This document shows positions 33,001 to 43,439 of a stretch of DNA of 64,000 nt, one piece after another (the stretch's first letter is position 1; every line of letters begins with the position of its first letter). Where the stretch lies: contig JAACJP010000035.1 of assembly GCA_013368375.1 (NCBI GenBank), positions 395,071 to 459,070 of the forward strand, in the 5' to 3' direction. This DNA is from Tricholomella constricta. Taxonomy: Eukaryota > Basidiomycota > Agaricomycetes > Agaricales > Lyophyllaceae. Made by a program: the position numbers and the translations under genes. The notes under the pieces are model-generated. The model worked only from the letters and a program-made list of their open reading frames with translations. It had not been told where the DNA came from and made no database searches.

Positions 33001-34375
33001 GCCTATATCTATTGTTTATATCTATTATTTTAAGTAGATCTTCGCAACTTCATGTATAACTAGCAGAAAAATGACATCTGGTCAAGCTCAGTTATAGTGT
33101 GAAGGCGAGGTCGTCCTTGTAGCACCGCTACAGCTGTCCAATGATATACGTAAGACGACAGCCTTGTGATACAAAAGAACCGACTTTTTAGGATGGCCAG
33201 AAACCCTATCAATGCCACAGCATTCCGATGCGCCCGTCGCAAAGAGTTGTGAACACTACCAAGAGACCCGTAGAGTGGATAATACTCGTTATGCCTGGTA
33301 GCAACAGAAACTGTTGTCTTGTCGCTGCCGAGAACAATGGGAGCAAACATTGCTCCGTGGGTTGACGAGTCAACTGCAATCTTGTCCTAGACATCTCGTC
33401 ATTACCAAAGAGAATAGTGTCATATAATGTTGACTTACCGCCTGGTCCCATGCCCAGTTTCCCGTCATCAAATCCCGAAAACGTCGTTTTCCCTTCTTAA
33501 ATATACGCTTGGGAGTGTAATCAATCCCATCCTTGAAGTCTGGGTTGCCGATTTGGTTTTCCAGGACTTCCAGAGGGTCGCGGAACCACACCTCGAACTT
33601 TTCTCGCATCCAAGTTGGTATAGGCCCTGACTCTGGAACTGCGCCCTGATACGTGATGCTGAAGGATTGCCAAGCAACGTCACCCTGCTTGATAGAGTCG
33701 ATCAGGCTATACATATGTGTATGGCTGTCAAAGGGTGGGGACTCGTCAGGATAAAGTGCAGAAATAATGTTCACGAGCCGATCGACATTATTAGCCGACA
33801 TCTCATCTTCAGCGAAGAGGAACTCCGCGAGTTTGAATCTTGCACAGTCCGGAAATGGACCATAATCGGTGGGATCGTGCGGTTCAGCTGGTGGTGGTGG
33901 TGCGTTGTTGTTGAGGTCAAATCCATCCTTGTCACATGGCGTGGCTGGACAATTGTGGTGAGCGTCAGTATCTTTATGCATACATCTCATGTAGATACAT
34001 ACCATCCAAGAGCGGATGAGTTTCAATGTCTTCGTGGTTAAGATTAATTGTGATCCGGGGTTGTTGACCTTGTGGTGTTTGCAGTGGGGATCCAGATCGA
34101 GTGCGGCGTGGCGAACGTCGGGATGAAAAAGTCGGTGAAGGTAGTGGCCAGGGCGGCTCTGGATCTGTTTCGAGGAGTACATCTGTATCGGGAGTGTCGA
34201 ATTCAGGAGAATGGTCTACAGGAGCTGATGGGAATTGGAAACGAAGGTCTTGGGGCACTATATGCACCGCTTCATAATGTAGTGTGAGACCTCGAGCAGA
34301 CTTCAGCATCCTGCGACATCCTGCAAAGTTGCAGGCATAGCGAGCTGGAGTAAATGCTTTGTAGGAGCGACGCAT
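27067..34375 (-). CDS. Plavaka-type transposase, LTR element in intron 3
   Basis: Exons are 34003-34375, 33439-33944, 33185-33386, 29004-29232, 28823-28952, 28585-28766, 28437-28533, 27798-28386 and 27067-27737. All GT-AG junctions keep phase and give 992 aa with no stop. A C2H2-like finger (CNFAGC...LHYEAVH, 14-36) opens the protein. Family landmarks follow in order: PCDKDG, NPDFKDGIDYTP, WAWDQ, GAMFAPIVLGSDKTT, NEYYPLYG, RRVIYGLGPYIADYPEQ, CTARPENLDG, PFTDYFPRADIHELIAPDLL, HQIIKGTFKDHLVDWIE, PPFPGLRRFSQGRGFKQWTG, LCSSITESKHIKAVK, the YAPSDLSG region, VIHLDSIMRGAHLL and ADHHAHE. These mark the agaricomycete Plavaka (CACTA-related) family. Intron 3 contains a 3.9 kb LTR element in antisense to it, placed at the acceptor; a duplicated acceptor AG remains at 29233, so the reading frame is formally preserved. 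Confidence 0.93.
29237..29432 (+). repeat. 5' LTR of the hairpin-rich element
   Basis: 196 bp, TGTAAGG...GCTACA, identical to 32937-33132 by eye. Contains the 9 bp stem hairpin GGCAACGCC-TTC-GGCGTTGCC at 29283-29303. Confidence 0.93.
29552..32278 (+). CDS. Unknown 908 aa protein of the hairpin-rich LTR element
   Basis: The start is the first in-frame ATG (29552, MTSRTTQDH); the frame is open further upstream only by way of a TTG. No known domain is recognised. A helical module of about 65 residues occurs twice (about 84-146 and 162-230), sharing L..FW..T, RRR.LEA.E and a Tyr-rich second helix. The centre (240-620) is basic, Ser/Arg/Gly rich and probably disordered. A Trp-rich helix region (about 635-690: FHIAWWIARRIDDGSDW, VRRVWRWVMYHLRHH) resembles a small helical bundle. 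The C-terminus is strongly acidic and contains an 18-residue tandem repeat (ESGAEHSGSEDARFNDEQ and ESGAAHSGPEDARSNDKQ). A Gag-like role is possible but unproven. The codon choice makes hairpins in the RNA throughout. Confidence 0.75.
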   Translation: MTSRTTQDHATRAWTHEAADTRPRHSSEPQLAAPRGFSMLEASKLMPRHMAEPPATASSSKLEPYLWNGTGESSSPVHEDWIELALLRRELQLFWAATRITDETHRRRLEACAEHNVSEYFGRIYIDVGHTEYLQRYMDALRARYCDWCGQGTAPTTSATPSIWEAKLEAFWETTDVQSKYRRRRLLEATEKMYQKYGATRMHRTAVGDSYTDKTITTLRDVVEIYRKRRPKDAKRGASQSCDASTTALQAQSMTKPAGPSGDGPKNAHSDGLSAAPFRSIVKRSERREGNGLASVNVTYRGGHDDCDWRAPSLTHDSSMRRRSRPRHEALNQGNIESIVEHRRMLKETRTEENAVSKRRSGGGERYQSSSHHPTNETMKETSQSDVLRPMMSSKGATAAGRKSASDTMSEVSKIRPPKAEVHQKGAGNEHRQSMVWIDHTIVDGARQGRAHRIELHLEGAQEDSKRPPTKHMDRPAPARSIARKCSSSGYFIPRPSSGTVAVTPVSESASVRPQPERASEHPRRGAVSDGGKTIVPQMIVRHQNGPRGLPGQQSDGHSPASNSSAARLVKDVQGRHPTLMDVRTDVRKGGDGCGKHPSRMLERHGTTNAKVQMPAYPEADFHIAWWIARRIDDGSDWNETFRELMHDRTEDDVRRVWRWVMYHLRHHREELHANTGLMGVKSVPETASSAVSDDGSSDRLSEVGRSRSNSQNGQERTRTPDHVLDWLEGNSSTYSRSISASRDNYNMVVPTPSVVRNEMATERLACMRQIVHRTYGDELEGEGDENGERSEGHSECSEAWHVRTYECEDACHEYQYFDEDGKEIHVYEVESDGETSALEVEYDSHRERGSYQEEEESGAEHSGSEDARFNDEQESGAAHSGPEDARSNDKQSDESALYDDNECTDSD
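32279..32936 (+). other. Untranslated 3' region of the hairpin-rich element
   Basis: No open frame. It is dense in hairpins, for example TGTTGGGC/GCCCAACA (32282-32304), GCGCATA/TATGCGC (32809-32825), TATTGCGCGTA/TACGCGCAATA (32841-32865) and AAGATTGC/GCAATCTT (32905-32925). It ends in the purine tract AAAGGGGGGTA (32926-32936) next to the 3' LTR. Confidence 0.75.
32937..33132 (+). repeat. 3' LTR of the hairpin-rich element
   Basis: 196 bp, identical to the 5' LTR, followed by target duplication GCTGT. Confidence 0.93.
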
Positions 34376-34519
34376 GAGTGTATATTGGAGAGAGAAAAAA
34401 AGAAAGGCTGATGGCGTGATTTGGTATCAAAAAAAAAACCAAGTCCCAAGGCCGCGCACCTAGCAACGCTCTGTTGCTCCCCGGAAACCCGCTCTCTGCT
34501 GTTCAAGCCTATCCTCACA

Positions 34520-36708
34520 ATGTCCAAGACACCAATCATGCCAATGCCCCGCAATTTGCGTTCACGGGCTGTTCCTGCTACCCCTGCCTCCCTGACCCCA
34601 AAAGCTCCACGTCGTACCAGTGCACAGGTTGCGGCTGACAAGCAAAAAAAGGCAGAAGAAAAACTAAGCCAGGAAGAAAAGCACCAGAAAGCGGTCGAGG
34701 ATTTGGCTCGCCTCGAACATGCAAAACAAAAGGCAGACAAAGAGAAGTACCTTGAAGGAAGTCATCCACCCCCAGATACACGGACCAAGACGCCTCGTCC
34801 TTTGAAAGCGGTGGTAATTTCTGAAGGTGCGTTGTATGGTACACCGAGCGTTTCGTTCTGACTTGTTAAATACATATATTAGAAAATTTTTCAGAAGCGA
34901 AGGACGATGTGGGCTTACCTGTGTTCATCCTCGATGGTTCTTCTGAGGATGAGCTGCCGACAAAAAGCCTCTCAAGGTCCGCATCCAAGAACAAAGAACT
35001 AAATGCGCGTGATAAGGTTGATGCATTGAAGAGGCAATTGGAGCGTGAGGATGAGGATCGGCAGCCCAAACGGAAAGCAAAGGCTGTAGATGCGTAAGTT
35101 TTTGTACCCTCCAAAAATTTCAGCGTTCCTTACTATATTACTTGACTGCTGCACCCTTCCATCATCCAGTGAAGCCAACAAAAAAGCACGTCAAGGAATT
35201 CGAACAGGCCTTCGAACCGCACCAATTGAAGACGATGACATCGAAATGGCGACAGCTGACCTTCTCTCCAGTGAGTCTCGGAGCGAAGAAACCGAGGATG
35301 AACAGATCCGTGGGATCAGTGACAGTGAAGGTGATGTCGTCGAGAAAGAAAGTATTGTGAAGGGTGAGAAGAGTGCCGTGAGGTATGGGATGTTGGGGTC
35401 GAAGGTACACAAGTCAAATCACACATCAAGATGATCAAACCATCATGACTTCTATCCCCTTAGGTTCAGACATTAGCAAAGATTGAACCGACAACAACTG
35501 TTCTCGAGTACATCCCGCCCTCTGTCCGCAAACAGCATGTGCAGGTTTCTAAACCAAAGGCGCAATTCACTGACAATGACCTCCCTCACGAGGTCAACAA
35601 GAATTTCGACAACCATTTTGGTCCTCGTCTCTATCAGTACTTTGGAACTCTCCGACCCTGGGCAACCATCAAAGTATCAAGCGACAAGGAAATTCTCAAG
35701 CTATGGGAGAAAGCCTTTCCAGATCAACCAGCGTTGGACTCTGGTGACGATGCAAACCTGGTTCTTGCCGTCCAAAGCAAGGTGTATTTCATATTATTTA
35801 TTTTTTAGAATTACACTAACACAATTGCGCCGGGACAGGTGGAGACCCGTTTGGCTGGATGGCGCAACAGGATGACAAGTGTTGCCCATGACTACATTGT
35901 GGAGACTCTTTTACCCTCTATCTCCGATTCTATTCAAGAAAAAGCCGACTGGGTCAACGAAGCGCTCGGGGACCTCACTAATGTCCACTCGAAGCCGTTC
36001 TACTACAAGACTATCAAGCTCGTCGAAGATAAGAATGGGGAACTCATCCCCAAGTACATTGTAAGTAGTACCCATTATTAAAAGTCATCGTAACACTGTC
36101 TAAATGTTTTCGGCCATGTTGTGATCATCGTCACCTTCTTCAGGGAATCTTTCAGTCACCCCTGGTTGCGAAGGTCTTTGCTTGTCATCTTTATTTCATC
36201 AAGGATATCGCGATGGTTCGGCGTTCAAAGGAGAGGCCATCTGGTGCCCTGGCCGCAGCGGTACAAGCAGTGTGTAGCTTAGTTTTGTGATTCACGGTGT
36301 ATCATTCAACTGACGCCCGCCCAGTGCACCCACAACCTCAACATGTGCACTACAGGAATGTTCGTCAAGCCGCCCGGACGGCTCAGCCACTTCCGAACTG
36401 AAAACTGCGATGACCGTGACCACATCACCATCGGCAACGCGGTCATCCCCATCAAGGCGACATCACATCTTATGAAGGCCATCAAAAATCTGGACGACTT
36501 TCAATGGCAGAAAATCACGCAATGTGCCATCGAAACACTGGCCACAAAGTCTACCAAGCCAACCATCGATGTCCTTGACCCGGCGGCCCCGTCATCCGAC
36601 ATTGAGATGATCGACGATGACGACGAGTACCAGGCCCAATATGCAGACTCTTCGCCCAATCAATCCTCCTCCTCCCAACGTGGCCCAAGAGCGACCGATA
36701 GTCTGTAG
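34520..36708 (+). CDS. Accessory gene divergent from the Plavaka transposase
   Basis: Exons are 34520-34826, 34895-35093, 35170-35404, 35464-35781, 35839-36060, 36144-36269 and 36325-36708. Every junction is GT-AG and in phase, giving an intact 596 aa protein. Residues about 35-90 are a Lys/Glu-rich coiled coil (AQVAADKQKKAEEKLSQEE). A second charged helix lies at about 135-165 with a basic, nuclear-signal-like RQPKRKAKA. The C-terminal half (about 250-560) looks globular, with FDNHFGPRLYQYFGTLRPW, a Cys/His motif (KVFACHLYFIKD) and CTTGMFVKPPGRLSHFRTENC, then an acidic Ser-rich tail. I recognise no named domain. Its head-to-head position and short spacer (145 bp) with the transposase suggest a shared promoter and a role in the same element (inference). 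Confidence 0.72.
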
Positions 36709-36972
36709 GTGTAATGTAGTGGGAACACGATACGGTTCAAAATAAAATGCTTTCTTCACAATGACGTCTCTTCACGTGAACTTTTCTGAGTACTTTGAAA
36801 ACAATTTTGCAACAACTTTCTACATCTTTTGAAACTTTTGAAAGTCAAAATAATCTTCTTCAAGCGAGGGACCGTTACTTGGAAAAGACTGAACTTTGGC
36901 GAACTTTCGTGACTTTGACAACTTTCGAAAGTTCCCAAACTTATGCAAAGTGAGCATGTATTTCTTCTGATG

Positions 36973-37384
36973 AAGGATGTGGCGTAGCCTTGGGCCCGGG
37001 CATTCGCTAGACTGAAATAGGACGAATGATAAGGAAAGTTGCTATCGCTCTCACCAGGATCGCCAGCCTGGCGTTGATCAGGCCTCAGCACTCCTCAATT
37101 TGCGGCCTTTTTGAAATAGGCTACAGAGCTGTGGCATAGTCGTCTATAGTGACCCGCGCGCATGCCCAACTGGCTCGTCCGTGCTAGCCAAACCTGTATG
37201 ATCCGTCCCAGGATTCATAGCCTTGCCATTACGTACGAAGCCATGTCGAGGCCATACATGGCTCACCACACCATGAGTGTTTACTATGTTTACTATTATG
37301 ATATCTACCTCCGCTACTAGTAGCTAAGGACGCTCGTAGAGATAACGCCTCGGTAGACCTATAAGGAACAAGTGCTAGCTAATT
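36973..37384. other. Spacer between Plavaka-type element and second LINE
   Basis: No gene seen. Short repeats such as GTTTACTA are present; otherwise unremarkable. Confidence 0.5.
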
Positions 37385-37469
37385 AAAAGGGCTCAGGTGG
37401 GGTAGCATCAAACCCTCTGTGAGGGAAGCTTGCCACCACCGAGAAAAGAAATACAAGTGAGCAGTGCAA

Positions 37470-40400
37470 TCAGAACCCGGCACCAATTGCCATTTCACGT
37501 TGGAGCTCGCCCCATATGCGCCCTGCGAGACGTATTGAATACAGGTGCCAGTCGGAGGCAATGCGAAAGATGAATCGGCGTTGATTAAGATTCGCGAAGG
37601 GAATGATAAGCGGCGGGTGGATTGGGGAAAAGGGGCCTATGATTGTGGCAACGTCTGGGGTTCGGCCTAGGTAGTAAGCGGACCGGTGAAGTGGCCATAT
37701 GCGCGAGTCATCAGTGAAGAGAGACTTAGCTGCAGTCACCAGCCGGGAGGCCGCCCCGTCGCAAATACGAGGGCAGAAGTCCGCACATTTAATCCTTGTC
37801 GATTCAACGAGCTCGTCTTGAGCATCTTGGCGATGGCTAGCAAAGCGCGGGCACTCGACGAAGATGTGATGATCGTCCTCGACAATGGATCCGCAGCCAA
37901 AGCGACATTTGCTCGACGAAATCAGTTTGCGTTCGAAGAGACGAGCAGCCGTTGGGAGTTGGCCAGCGCGTGCATACAGCTGAATCATGGCGGAGTAGGA
38001 GGATAGGGCACGAAGGTAAGGAAAGTCCGGCGGCGGTGTTGGATCATAGATAGAACGAAGCATCCGGAGATCGACTTGCAATGCCCTAGCTGTGGCAATG
38101 GCCATGAAGCGATCAGCATACGTACGAATGTTAGATTCGATCCACCCGTCGTCAGGAGAGAAGAAGGTGAACGCGTCCATAAGGAACGTGGGGATGGGGG
38201 CGCGCGGTATTTTGGAGACATTATGCTGTGCACCAGATGCATAATGATCAGCGTAATGGTTCAAAGCCGAGGGAATTGAGGACACTTCGGAGTGACCCTT
38301 GACGTATTCGAGTTGGATTCGACCATCGCTGTATAGTTCGGTCAGCCAGCGGTAGTACGAACGCCCGTTCATGCCACGAATGCGAGCACCGATATTGGCG
38401 TGAGTTCGGCTGTCATCTAAGAGACGGACAGAATTGAGGTGATCAGTGTAGACCTTGGTCAGAGAGTTACCATGGTCGGCGACGATCATAGCCGCAATTA
38501 ATCCCATCACCTCGCCATGGAGAATCGAAACATTACGGCCAGGAATTCGCAAAACTAGAGTAGAGGACCCCGTGAGAGCAGCCGTAACAGCCTTATGATC
38601 GAACAGGCCCGCAGTGGCGGGCTGCATGGATCCATCCGTGGCCCAGAGATGAGGAGAGTGCGACGTCGGTGCTGGTGAAAGTCCACTGTGGCGTGCGAGC
38701 GCGAGGATCTGCGCCTCAGCAAGGAGGCGCCGGGAGGATCGTGGCATCAGCAGCTCCAGATCACCACAGAACAAACGTCGAACCTCAGCGCTGGCCATAA
38801 ATTGACCCATTAACTCCCAGTTCCTGATCTGTGCGTTGGTCCATCTGCCGGGCGGAAGAGGCAGCATGTTAAACGATGTTACGCCAGACGTGCCAACCAT
38901 CCACTTTCCGATCTGACATAATTGTCGCACTCCCATCGATTTGAGCGATCGTAGGGTATGCCCGTTCAGAGTGGCAACGGTCAAGAAAGGATTTGCTGAT
39001 GTCGATGACCTTACAGCTATTACGGCGTGAGCGATTGCACAGTCACCCTGTACAAGATGGCACTGGTCCGTAGAGCGTAGGGAGAGCGGGGGGCTGAAGG
39101 AGGACATGGCATGGTGAGCGATCAGCCAGGATGATGGTATGGACCCTTTGGAGTGTCTGAAAGAGCGCCCTAGGCCGTCGCCATCCAAAGGGGACCTGCA
39201 GCTGTTGAATTGACATGTCCAATCTGCTAGAGTGATCCGAGCCATGGTTCGATAGGCCGGTATGTGATGGTTTAGATCTCGAGAGAGGCCGTCAATCGCA
39301 ATTCCGGCATTGATGCGAGCAATAGACGGGAAGTCGAACCCTCCGAGATCAAGGGGTAGCGAGGAGATTAGAGAATTGGGACAGAAGGGAAAGCCACGAG
39401 TCTCATGAACACGTCTGGCCACCAATTGATCCAGAAGAGTGGCCTCAGAGTGTGAGATGGGCTGAAGAGACAGTAATGCGCGACATTTTGAAACAATATT
39501 CTGCGACACTATCTTCCGAAGAAGAGCAAATGGGGTGCGCGACATGAAACGTGGGAATACAAAGGACTCGATGAAAGCAAACAGCTCTAGAAAACGAGAT
39601 CTAGGGTCATCGACCTGAGCCCTGAGAAAATTGAACTCGTTCGAAGAGACGGGGACCTCATGTTCAGTCACAACCCAGGGGTCAACACCAGGGGAGTTAG
39701 TGATCGAAGGAAGCGAAATATGGTCAAGGATAGAGCCGGTGTCGTTGAGAATGTGAACGGTAGTTTTTTCCCATGAAGTGAGCCAGCCATAGACGAACTG
39801 AAACCTCTCCATTTCCAGAGTAAAGCGACGCAATGCTGAAACTGACAGCGCACCAATGTAGGAGTCATCCGTCGCCTCGGCCATAGTAAATTTGAGGCTC
39901 AGCTGGTCGTCTGGTAGGTGTGGATCACCACGAGCATGAGAGGTACTGCTAATGACAATACAATCCGGGTCGTTAGCCGCGAGATCAGTCAGGTACCGAT
40001 GTCCCAGGCTTGTAGTCATCGTCGCCTTGAAGGGAGACATAGGGCCGCCTTGCTTCGTGACTCCCTCAACGACGATGGGTTCAGCTATACCAAATGCTGT
40101 CCGAGGGAAGCATCTAATGGACGATTGAGCAGCACGATCGAGATCACATATCGCATCAGGGAGTCCGTACGCCTTACATGCGTCGTAAAACCCATCTGGA
40201 GCTAGATAATCAAACCCTTTCATTTGATCGCGCTTGAGCAGGTAGACCGGGGTTTTAGTCCGCTTGCTCCAGGTTTTGAGGCCTGCGAGAAAACTCATCA
40301 AGTCCCTAGTTTGCACCCCTGGCTGAGTTGCGACCTGAGTTTCTGGAATGATACCCAGACGTGCAGAGTAAGGGGACAAGTTGAAGTTCAGCCAGGTCAT

Positions 40401-42415
40401 CGGAGAGTTCGCAAGGAAGTTGGATATGAGAAGGCCACGCCAGTTAGAGAGATCCGTTCGGACACCGCGTTTGTGGAAGTACGTTAGATGGCTGTCTTTC
40501 ACGTTTCCTGGAAATCGCGAGTTGACAATCGAGTAGTTATGAAGTCCAAGAACAAGATTAAGAGCGTGATCAGAGAGGTTTTTGACACACCATTTCTCCC
40601 ATCCATCGGGGCCAGGGGATGGGCGAGGGTTTCCCTTTCGAAGCATGGCTCGAAAACTCTGGGATCAGCACTGAGGGGCCAGACGAATGGGTCTAGCGCA
40701 ACACGTTCCCGGACCTCTCTGACGGAAGGGGTCGTCATCCACGGCTTAGGCTTGTCGGGGGGTTTCTGATGGTGATAGAGTTTAGAAAAATACTCCCTTG
40801 TGATGTCCGAGACGGCGGCAGGATCCGTTTCGATACGAGGTGACCCAGATACAGAACTGAGAGCAGTTGGCAAAGATACAAAACAGGATGCACCATTGAA
40901 GAGTCGTTTCGTTGACCCACCCCGAAGAGCACCTAACATTCTGCCAGTTTCATACCTCCGTGCACGTTCCGTGATCCACGCCTTCTTTGCCGCGTACAAG
41001 TCTCGGTGGGCCTGCCGCTTGGCCTCGATAATATATGCCGTGAGAGACAAGGCTGAGGGAGGATCGAGAGAGAGATATGCCGTGGAGTAGGTGAAAAAGG
41101 CCTGCTGGGAACCGTACGACGTGGCCTGATGGGATCCTCGAGAAATCAGGACAGCGCCTCCAAGATGACGGATAGAGGCAACCAGCTGACGAATCAGTGG
41201 AGAAGTGGGTTCCGGAGGCGCATTGAGACTAAGGGCTTTGTTCCTGCCAAAGGATTCCTCGGCTGCGGTGTCGATAATCCTGGACAGTTTGTGATAGCAA
41301 TTGAGATACAAATCATCGTTTACAATTTCCGTCTCCAGGTCAACCCTGTCCACAGCAATGAGACGATCTACAGCGTCGGAGAACAGTTTGAAGCGGAACT
41401 TGTCAGATTTGCCAGGAAATTTGATGCGCAGTGGAGGGGCAGGCTTGTAGGGTACATATGATGGATTTTCGGGTGAAATTTGATGCGCCCTACCCTGCGA
41501 ACAAAGAACCGCTCTACCCACCACAGCACGGTGATCAGAGCCAGGAATCCAGGTAGCCTCCGTGTTGATCTCGCCGTCAGCTAGAGATTGGCTTGAAGAG
41601 ACTATGCGATCAATGATGTTTCCACCCTCCGTGGATTTCCAGGCGCGACAGGTCCAGTCCATGAAGCGATTTCGATCCGGGTTAAGCTGCCAGAAATCAG
41701 TGCCACTCGTAGCGCGAAGAAAATTGTTGTACAGGCGGCGTGAATGCACATTATCTGATGCGCGCTCAGAAGCCGATACTGTAGCATTGAGGTCACCCAG
41801 TAGCGACCATGAAGTCGGTGAGGATTGGACCAAGGACGTTAGGATAGGCCAAAAGTCACGAGACAGTCGGTCTAGGTTCGGATCGCAGGGAGCATAAACT
41901 GCAAATATTCGATGAATAAATGGGTCAGTCACAGACGGGATGACAATGTCCACAGCTGCTACCCTGCCTCGTAGAGCATCGAAAACAACTGGAATACGGG
42001 AAACCACCTGTATATCCTTGCGGATACCCAGCACGATTCCCCACTTCCCGCGATTTGACGCCGCACATTGGACTCCGTTCTCATCAAAGATCTCATAATT
42101 TGGGACCTGAAGTTGCGATCCTGCATTTGATCTAGTCTTGGTCTCCGAAATCACAAAGATGTGGGGCAGCACCTTCATAATTAGAGCACCAATATATGTC
42201 AACTTAACTGGACTGACTAGACCATTCGCGTTCAACGCCAACATAGAGACAGAGGTTTGTGCCGGGACAGGCATAGCCATGGTTGCGTTAACAGCAAAGG
42301 TGAGAAACAGTAGAAGGATCAAAACTCGCAGCAGGAACGTAGATCGGGTACAAGAAATCGAGAGGAAGGACACGGAATGCAAGAAGGTGGGGGGAGGGAC
42401 GCAAAAATTGTACAT
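37470..42415 (-). CDS. LINE ORF2: endonuclease, reverse transcriptase, RNase H (frameshifted)
   Basis: The endonuclease frame (42415 or 42280 to 40499) has LALNANGLVS, VISETKTR, LLGDLNATV, IDRIVSS and GSDHRAVVG. The reverse transcriptase / RNase H frame (to 37470) has NPRPSPGPDGWEKW, a PVYLLKRDQMKGFD catalytic region, TKQGGPMSPFKAT, and EATDDSYIG where most families have FxDD. RNase H is ATDGSMQPAT, HGEVMGL, VYTDHLNS and NHYADHYASG. It ends with a Cys/His motif (CRFGCGSIVEDDHHIFVEC). The frames switch just before RAMLRKGNPRPSP (about 40650-40675), so one base has been gained or lost. The EATDD form is common in this agaricomycete LINE group. The ATG at 42415 adds a hydrophobic leader; 42280 may be the real start. 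Confidence 0.85.
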
Positions 42416-43439
42416 GATGAAGGCGGAGTTGAGCAAGAAAGAGAACGGTATAGCGCAGGACAATGTAGCTGACGGAAATTGGCAAAGGCAGGAAATGAAT
42501 AGGTAGACAGACGCGCGACAAAGCCATCCTTCCAACCCCTTTGTCGAACAGCTCGTTGATTACGCTGCTTCAGAGTAGATGCCGCGACACGAATTAGCGG
42601 AGAGACTTCAGGTGCTGTACTGACATGCCGGTAGCCCCCATCAACCAAAGAAGGAGAGGCAAAACGGAGCGATTTGGCACTCACGAGATCATAGTCATCG
42701 TCAACTTCGATGTCAGCTGAGCCTCCGAGAGGGCCGGCGACAGAGGTAGACCCAGATGCAGCGATCGGACCACGAACAGGAGTGGGGGTTTGCGGAGGAG
42801 AAATCCTTCTCCTTTTGGTAGGAGCACTGGAGGAGGCAACGTTCGTTCTCCTGGATGACGAGGGGGTGACCGTGATCGAAACATCAGAAGCAGAGGTTAC
42901 GGCAGGAGAGGGAGCATTGGCAGGAGCACCCATAATGGGAGGGGGGGCAACAGTGGGGACACCCATGACCGCGGCCAATTCGAGAGTAGAGGAGCCCAAG
43001 TGTACCTTAGCCTCATCACGTTGACGTACGAGATCGTCCAGCTGGTCCTTCATCTCCTGCTTCTCGCCGGGATCCTGTGACATCAGCATGTATACTCGAA
43101 GACCGTTGATTTGTCCATCCAGATCGCCGACCATAGACCTAAACTGTTGCTGCTGGCCCTGTACGAGCAGTGCTTGTTGCGTAGTCGTGATGCGGTCGCT
43201 CAAGCTACTGACGAAGCCGAGCAACCGGTCTTGGTTATTGGAGAGGGTCACCTGCTGTTGCTGAACCGCGGCGAGACCACTTTTGAGCTCCCCCACCTCT
43301 CGAATGAGTAGCGACACCGAGGCCGTGATTTGGTCAGCTCCCTTGGATACCTGATCGCCGAGAGTGCGCCTAAAGATCGGCTTGTTGTTGTGCTCCCACA
43401 AAAGTCTGGGCACGAATATCTCCTCCTGCGGAAAGACGC
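42319..43439 (-). pseudogene. LINE ORF1, 5'-truncated
   Basis: The open frame enters from the LTR boundary, so the natural start is lost. Residues coded at about 43330-43030 form a long Gln/Leu-rich coiled coil (SLLIREVGELKSGLAAVQQQ, then SSLSDRITTTQQALLVQGQQ). A Pro/Ser/Thr-rich region with a basic PTKRRRISPPQTPTP signal and an acidic DIEVDDDYD stretch follow. The last 70 residues overlap the endonuclease frame and may not be used. No zinc knuckle is seen. Confidence 0.6.

Larger units (their letters stand above)
29237..33132 (+). mobile_element. Non-autonomous, hairpin-rich LTR element
   Basis: Two identical 196 bp LTRs (29237-29432 and 32937-33132) start TGTAAGGACG and end CCGCTACA, with the 5 bp target duplication GCTGT at 29232-29236 and 33133-33137. 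The interior has one long plus-strand frame (908 aa) and a 658 bp untranslated 3' part. There is no protease, reverse transcriptase, RNase H or integrase. A purine-rich AAAGGGGGGTA precedes the 3' LTR. Short perfect hairpins with different arms occur along the whole element, in coding, non-coding and LTR sequence. Identical LTRs mean a recent insertion. Confidence 0.92.
26867..36972. mobile_element. Plavaka-type DNA transposon with two divergent genes
   Basis: The transposase gene (27067-34375, -) and a second gene (34520-36708, +) diverge from a 145 bp spacer. CATCAGAAGAA at 26867-26877 recurs inverted at 36962-36972. Both ends are rich in short ACTTT(C/G) motifs (26905-27000 and 36780-36945), as in the subterminal regions of CACTA-like elements. 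I see no clear target duplication, so the termini are tentative. Without the nested LTR element the size is about 6.2 kb. The two-gene content and element membership of the plus-strand gene are inferred from placement. Confidence 0.6.
37385..43439 (-). mobile_element. Second LINE, cut at its 5' end by an LTR
   Basis: Contains ORF1 (5'-truncated), endonuclease, reverse transcriptase and RNase H on the minus strand. The 5' end stops exactly at the LTR boundary at 43440. The 3' end is taken near an AATTAAAA stretch about 85 bp past the ORF2 stop. I see no target duplication because the 5' flank is gone. Confidence 0.8.
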
